64,000 bases of DNA from an uncultured Pseudomonadota bacterium. GTDB lineage: Bacteria > Myxococcota_A > UBA796 > GCA-2862545. Shown here piece after piece: positions 60,711 to 64,000 of this stretch. Each line of letters begins with the position of its first letter. The first letter of the stretch is position 1. A model generated the notes under the pieces. That model was not told the DNA's origin. It worked only from the letters and a program-made list of their open reading frames with translations, and ran no database searches. The stretch lies in assembly GCA_913061235.1 (NCBI GenBank), contig CAJXTB010000003.1, positions 186,001 to 250,000 of the forward strand, given 5' to 3'. Made by a program: the position numbers and the translations under genes.

Positions 60711-61652
60711 TCAGTTAGCCCCCGGGATGACGACGCGCGCGGCACAGCAGTACAACCGATAGTCATCGGTGTTGCCGCAGCTACCTTGATCACCACCAAA
60801 CTCTGGGAGTGACACCCGCGTGGCGAAGCGGCCGGCAGGACACACAGCAATTCCTGGGGCATCCACACAGCCCGTCCACGCGCATGTCCCGTAGGCGATG
60901 TTGTAGGTGCCTGGACTCGCAAGCTGACTTGTGGTCCGTCCGCCGACAGTACCCGCGTTGGTTGCAAATCCAGCGGTCGTTGCGGAGCCTGCCGTCGTTG
61001 CCGAGTCCGCGGAGCCAGCTGTGGTCGCGAAGTCAGCGGAACCGGCCGTGGTCGCTGTTCCCGAAGAGCCAGAGGTCGTCGCGAAGCCAGCGGAGGTCGC
61101 AGTATTTGCTGAACCCGCAGTCGTGGCACTACCTGCCGTCGTCGCAGAGTCGGCTGTCAGTGCGCGTTCCGCGAGAGTGGCCGAGTCCGCAAGCGTCGCA
61201 CGGTCCGCGACAGTGGCCGAGTCCGCAAGCGTCGCACGGTCCGCGAGGGTGGCCGAATCCGCAAGGAGAGCGCGGTCAGCCACAAGTGCCCGGTCCGCCC
61301 GCACGGCGTACACCGCTGAGGGCACGCTCCCTACAGGTTGTAGGGCGCCAAGTGCGCTGTCATCCACGGTGAGTCCGACCCACAGTTCATCACTGAGCAC
61401 GGTGTGGTCGAGCGGGTTGCCGGGGTCCCCCCCCAGTACGACTTGAAAGTACCCATCCGCGAGATCAATACCGGCGAACAGCTCGCTCCAGATCGGCGTG
61501 CCCCCCACCCTCGAATCGTACAGGCGAACCGCAACATCGTGCTGTCCGGTCACCGAACCTCCGGCTGGGTCCAATACCCGCCCTTGCTGAGTCATTTGGA
61601 CGGGCGTTGCCCAAGCTGTAGCCAACAATACCAACCAAGAAATTCCGAACAT
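60711..61652 (-). CDS. Exported tail-fibre-like protein with ADSAT repeats
   Basis: The ATG at 61652 is preceded by GGAGGTAGCG; the earlier ATG at 61664 overlaps the binding site. The 313-residue protein has a signal peptide (to ATAWA), then an N-terminal domain of the type GRVLDPAGGSVTGQHDVAVRLYDS found before repeat stalks, with VPSAVYAVRAD at its end. The stalk is low-complexity (ADSATLADRATL and TTAGSA units) for ~110 residues. The C-terminal ~70 residues contain six Cys and a terminal beta domain (LYCCAARVVI). It resembles trimeric stalk proteins of bacteria and phages. Its function is unknown. Confidence 0.75.
   Translation of the reverse strand: MFGISWLVLLATAWATPVQMTQQGRVLDPAGGSVTGQHDVAVRLYDSRVGGTPIWSELFAGIDLADGYFQVVLGGDPGNPLDHTVLSDELWVGLTVDDSALGALQPVGSVPSAVYAVRADRALVADRALLADSATLADRATLADSATVADRATLADSATLAERALTADSATTAGSATTAGSANTATSAGFATTSGSSGTATTAGSADFATTAGSADSATTAGSATTAGFATNAGTVGGRTTSQLASPGTYNIAYGTCAWTGCVDAPGIAVCPAGRFATRVSLPEFGGDQGSCGNTDDYRLYCCAARVVIPGAN
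61177..61248 (-). repeat. 36-base tandem repeat in the stalk region
   Basis: Two almost identical 36-base units (61177-61212 and 61213-61248) followed by a diverged third encode the ADRATLADSAT-type stalk of the tail-fibre-like protein. Units this similar can change number by recombination. Confidence 0.75.
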
Positions 61653-61859
61653 CGCTACCTCCATGCCTACAAAATCTTACCATCCGTACCGAGATTCCAC
61701 ACACTCAGACTCACGACCCGCGCACGTTGCATCCTTCTGTGCAGATCGCGCCAGTTGGCGGGTGTGACGTTGTGGACGCGCCACTCGTGGGGCTTCACGA
61801 TTCGCTCCTGATCGGAGTTGTAGACCCATGCTAGGTTCCGCCCGACCTGGGGAGGACCA

Positions 61860-64000
61860 ATGCTTGCACTACTGGCACTGAGCACCGCGCTGGCGGGCGA
61901 GATCACATGGACGTTCGAAGCCCAAGCCACGGCAGCGGTGGCGGGTGAATACGCCAGCCAGATTCCGCCGGGGACTGTACTCACAGGCTTCATCACGTTT
62001 GACGAGCCCAGTGACACCAGCGGCACCTACCCAGACGCCGTCGTAGACGCCGAGTTTTCGGCCATCGGAGAGACCTGGACCCTCGACCAAGGGGGGGCAG
62101 TCAGCATCCGCAATGAGTCGTTCGATTCATTCACCACCGGATGGTCGTTCACAGGACCGAGCCTGGTCGGGTCCGGGGCAAGCACCCTGTCTCCGGCGAC
62201 CATCAACATCTTCCTCTCGGACACTCAGGGGGGGATGCTCGACTCGCTGGCCTTGCCGACGACCCCACCAGACCTCGCACAGGTCGACACCAACCAGTTC
62301 ATCGTCCGGTTTACCGACAACGCCGGCGGAACCACTCCGCAGGCGCTGTTCGAGATGACGTCCTGGGAGCTCGTCGATAGCTGCCCCGATTCACCCAAGA
62401 CCTCCCCTGGTGACTGTGGCTGCGACTACGACGATGTCGACGTGACCGGTGGTCTGGCGTGCGTGCACGTAGACGCCACAGTGGACCCGGGTGCCACGCT
62501 CGGCCCCAATGTTCAGATCGACGAGCGCGCCGTTGTAGGAACCGCCACTATTGGAGCCAACGGACGCGTCGGACGAGTCGCTCAGCTGGGTGACAACGCC
62601 GTACTCGGAGCCGACTGCATTGTGGCGCGGTCAGCGACTATCGGCAGCGACGTGACCCTCGGAAGCGGCTCCATTGTGCAGCGTTCCGCACACATTGAAC
62701 ATGACGTCACCACCGGCAACGACTTGTTCGTCGGCAATGGGGCCGTCATCGGAGCGTTCAGCACCCTTGGCGACAACGTGGTTGTGGGCGCCTTTGTCGC
62801 AACCGGAGACGTCGACCTACAAGACGGTGTGGTGCTCGCGCGCGAAGTGCAGGTTGGCGCTGGTAGCACCCTGGGAACCTTGTCTGTCCTCGGCCCAGAG
62901 GTCCAGCTTGGCGACGACGTCGAGTTGGGTGAGCGTGTTCGCATCCGCAAGGAATCCATGCTCGGTGACCGCGTGACGTTGGGTGCCCAGACCCGCGTAG
63001 GTCGCAACACCCTGTTCGGTGATGACTCTGGAACGCGGGAGAACGTAACCATCCGCGCCAACGTCCAGCTGGGTAGCTTCGCCCACCTACCCGCGGACTT
63101 GTTTGTGCCGCGCGACGAGAGCTTCCCCAACGACTACGACCACGACGATGACGGCGCTTTGTCTGTCGGAATGGGTGGGAACGACTGCAACGACCTGGAC
63201 GCACGGTTCATCGAGTTGTGCGAGATCGACGTCATCGATGTGGGCGGCACACGCTCGTGGGCAGACGGAAGCTACGCCCCCTCCTGCGACGGCTACCGCA
63301 ACCCCACCGGCATTGAGACGTACGCCGGGGATGTCGGCTCGGGCGTGTACAACATCGACCCCGACGCCGACGGCGCACCCTTCGAAGCCTACTGCGACAT
63401 GGCCACACCCACTGGATGGACGCTGGCGGCGGTCGTTGCATCCGGTTCGGGGTCCAACTGGACCTATGACTCCACATGGTGGACGGTCTCTGGGGCAGCC
63501 CAGCAGTCCGACCCAAGCCCGGGCGCGTCCGAAGCTCGGTATGAGGTGTTCGACGCCTCTCCGTACACCGCCATTCGCCTGGTAGACCCCGCCTCGGGCC
63601 GCGAGGTTCGCCTGACGGACACTGCTTCGAGCCTGGTCTCCCGCTTTGCGACCACCGCTGAACCCACCCTGTCCGACAACGGAAATGGCGGGCACACAGC
63701 GTCCGGCCGGACCACCCTCAGCCACACCCGGTACGACACCCAAGCGTTCAACTTCCTCGCCCTTCAAAACAGCTTGGACATCTGCGGGTCATCCCTGTCG
63801 CAGGACGTCGCAGGCTGGGTAGCCGGTGCAGGCATCGGCGTGAACACCAAGGGCCAGTATGACGCGAGCAACGGCCTCTTCGCCAGTGGCAAGGTTCGTC
63901 TGGGTCACTGGGTATCAGGCTCAAACTCGCACATCTGGGAGCAGACCGCAGACTGTGGCTTTGGACTCGGCGTTCAGACGAGTCGCGCGGGTTCATCCGC
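61860..64000 (+). CDS. Secreted hexapeptide beta-helix protein with fibrinogen-like end (partial)
   Basis: The frame is open from the ATG at 61860 (GGAGG four bases before) through the end of the window, at least 713 codons, so the stop is not seen. A signal peptide (LALLALSTALAG) is followed by a ~170-residue beta domain. A left-handed beta-helix of about 200 residues (about 201-405) comes next, with hexapeptide steps such as VGTATIG, LGDNAV and LGSGSIV, but on an exported protein instead of an acyltransferase. A short MopE-like acidic stretch (DYDHDDDGA...DCNDLD) precedes a fibrinogen-like region (EAYCDMATPTGWTLAAV, from about 480). A surface structure or adhesin is inferred. Confidence 0.78.
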   Translation, partial: MLALLALSTALAGEITWTFEAQATAAVAGEYASQIPPGTVLTGFITFDEPSDTSGTYPDAVVDAEFSAIGETWTLDQGGAVSIRNESFDSFTTGWSFTGPSLVGSGASTLSPATINIFLSDTQGGMLDSLALPTTPPDLAQVDTNQFIVRFTDNAGGTTPQALFEMTSWELVDSCPDSPKTSPGDCGCDYDDVDVTGGLACVHVDATVDPGATLGPNVQIDERAVVGTATIGANGRVGRVAQLGDNAVLGADCIVARSATIGSDVTLGSGSIVQRSAHIEHDVTTGNDLFVGNGAVIGAFSTLGDNVVVGAFVATGDVDLQDGVVLAREVQVGAGSTLGTLSVLGPEVQLGDDVELGERVRIRKESMLGDRVTLGAQTRVGRNTLFGDDSGTRENVTIRANVQLGSFAHLPADLFVPRDESFPNDYDHDDDGALSVGMGGNDCNDLDARFIELCEIDVIDVGGTRSWADGSYAPSCDGYRNPTGIETYAGDVGSGVYNIDPDADGAPFEAYCDMATPTGWTLAAVVASGSGSNWTYDSTWWTVSGAAQQSDPSPGASEARYEVFDASPYTAIRLVDPASGREVRLTDTASSLVSRFATTAEPTLSDNGNGGHTASGRTTLSHTRYDTQAFNFLALQNSLDICGSSLSQDVAGWVAGAGIGVNTKGQYDASNGLFASGKVRLGHWVSGSNSHIWEQTADCGFGLGVQTSRAGSS

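Noticed and set aside
60711-61652. A prophage tail-fibre gene
   Set aside because: The protein has a signal peptide, and no other phage gene is present nearby, so a chromosomal surface protein is more likely.

Overview
The window is a 64 kb piece of a GC-rich bacterial chromosome, most likely from a member of the Myxococcota or a close relative. The evidence is a MYXO-CTERM-type C-terminus on the protein at 54984-56741, MopE-like repeats, Asp/Thr-rich linkers behind lipoprotein cysteines, a RIO-type kinase, a caspase-like protein, and thirteen probable lipoproteins among about fifty genes. I found no tRNA, rRNA, CRISPR array, transposase or phage structural cluster. Gene density is high. Many genes abut or overlap, and convergent genes sometimes share stop codons.

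Layout. 1-7.5 kb: a small lipoprotein, a YegS-like lipid kinase, an MscS channel, a periplasmic helical protein, a DUF692/MNIO metalloenzyme coupled to a 63-residue protein, and a glycosyltransferase pair. 7.6-16.4 kb: a carotenoid-hydratase-like/prenyl-diphosphate-synthase fusion, a large repeat lipoprotein, a PLP enzyme, a DUF4157-like/peptidoglycan-binding/M15 peptidase and a lipoprotein. 16.4-20.8 kb: a flavoprotein reductase without the redox cysteines, a RIO kinase, an esterase with a small partner, and a lipoprotein. 20.8-30.1 kb: a VIT/von Willebrand A protein, an oligopeptide-binding lipoprotein, a solitary FlhA, an HDOD-GGDEF protein and an SPFH protein. 30.2-38.9 kb: a MopE-repeat protein with a fibrinogen-like end, a eukaryotic-type PFK-2/FBPase-2, a SUV3-like helicase, a DUF1279 protein and a CsgG-like protein. 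38.9-47.5 kb: a voltage-gated-type potassium channel with an RCK domain, small membrane proteins, a HAD phosphatase, a pentapeptide-repeat protein, ferredoxin-NADP reductase and an alpha/beta-hydrolase lipoprotein. 47.8-58.2 kb: pyruvate dehydrogenase E1alpha, E1beta and E2, with the E3 gene 5.7 kb further on behind several lipoprotein genes. 58.3-64 kb: a caspase-like protein coupled to two lamin-tail-like lipoproteins, a tail-fibre-like repeat protein, and a large secreted beta-helix/fibrinogen-like protein that runs off the window.

How they fit together. Housekeeping metabolism (pyruvate dehydrogenase, Fpr, PFK-2/FBPase-2) is interspersed with a large cell-surface and secreted repertoire. 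There is no single obvious defence island or biosynthetic cluster. The most unusual units are the DUF692 pair, the CrtC-like/GGPP-synthase fusion, the DUF4157-like M15 hydrolase, the bacterial PFK-2/FBPase-2, and the caspase/lamin-tail operon. All functions here are inferred by reading the sequence; no database search was run.
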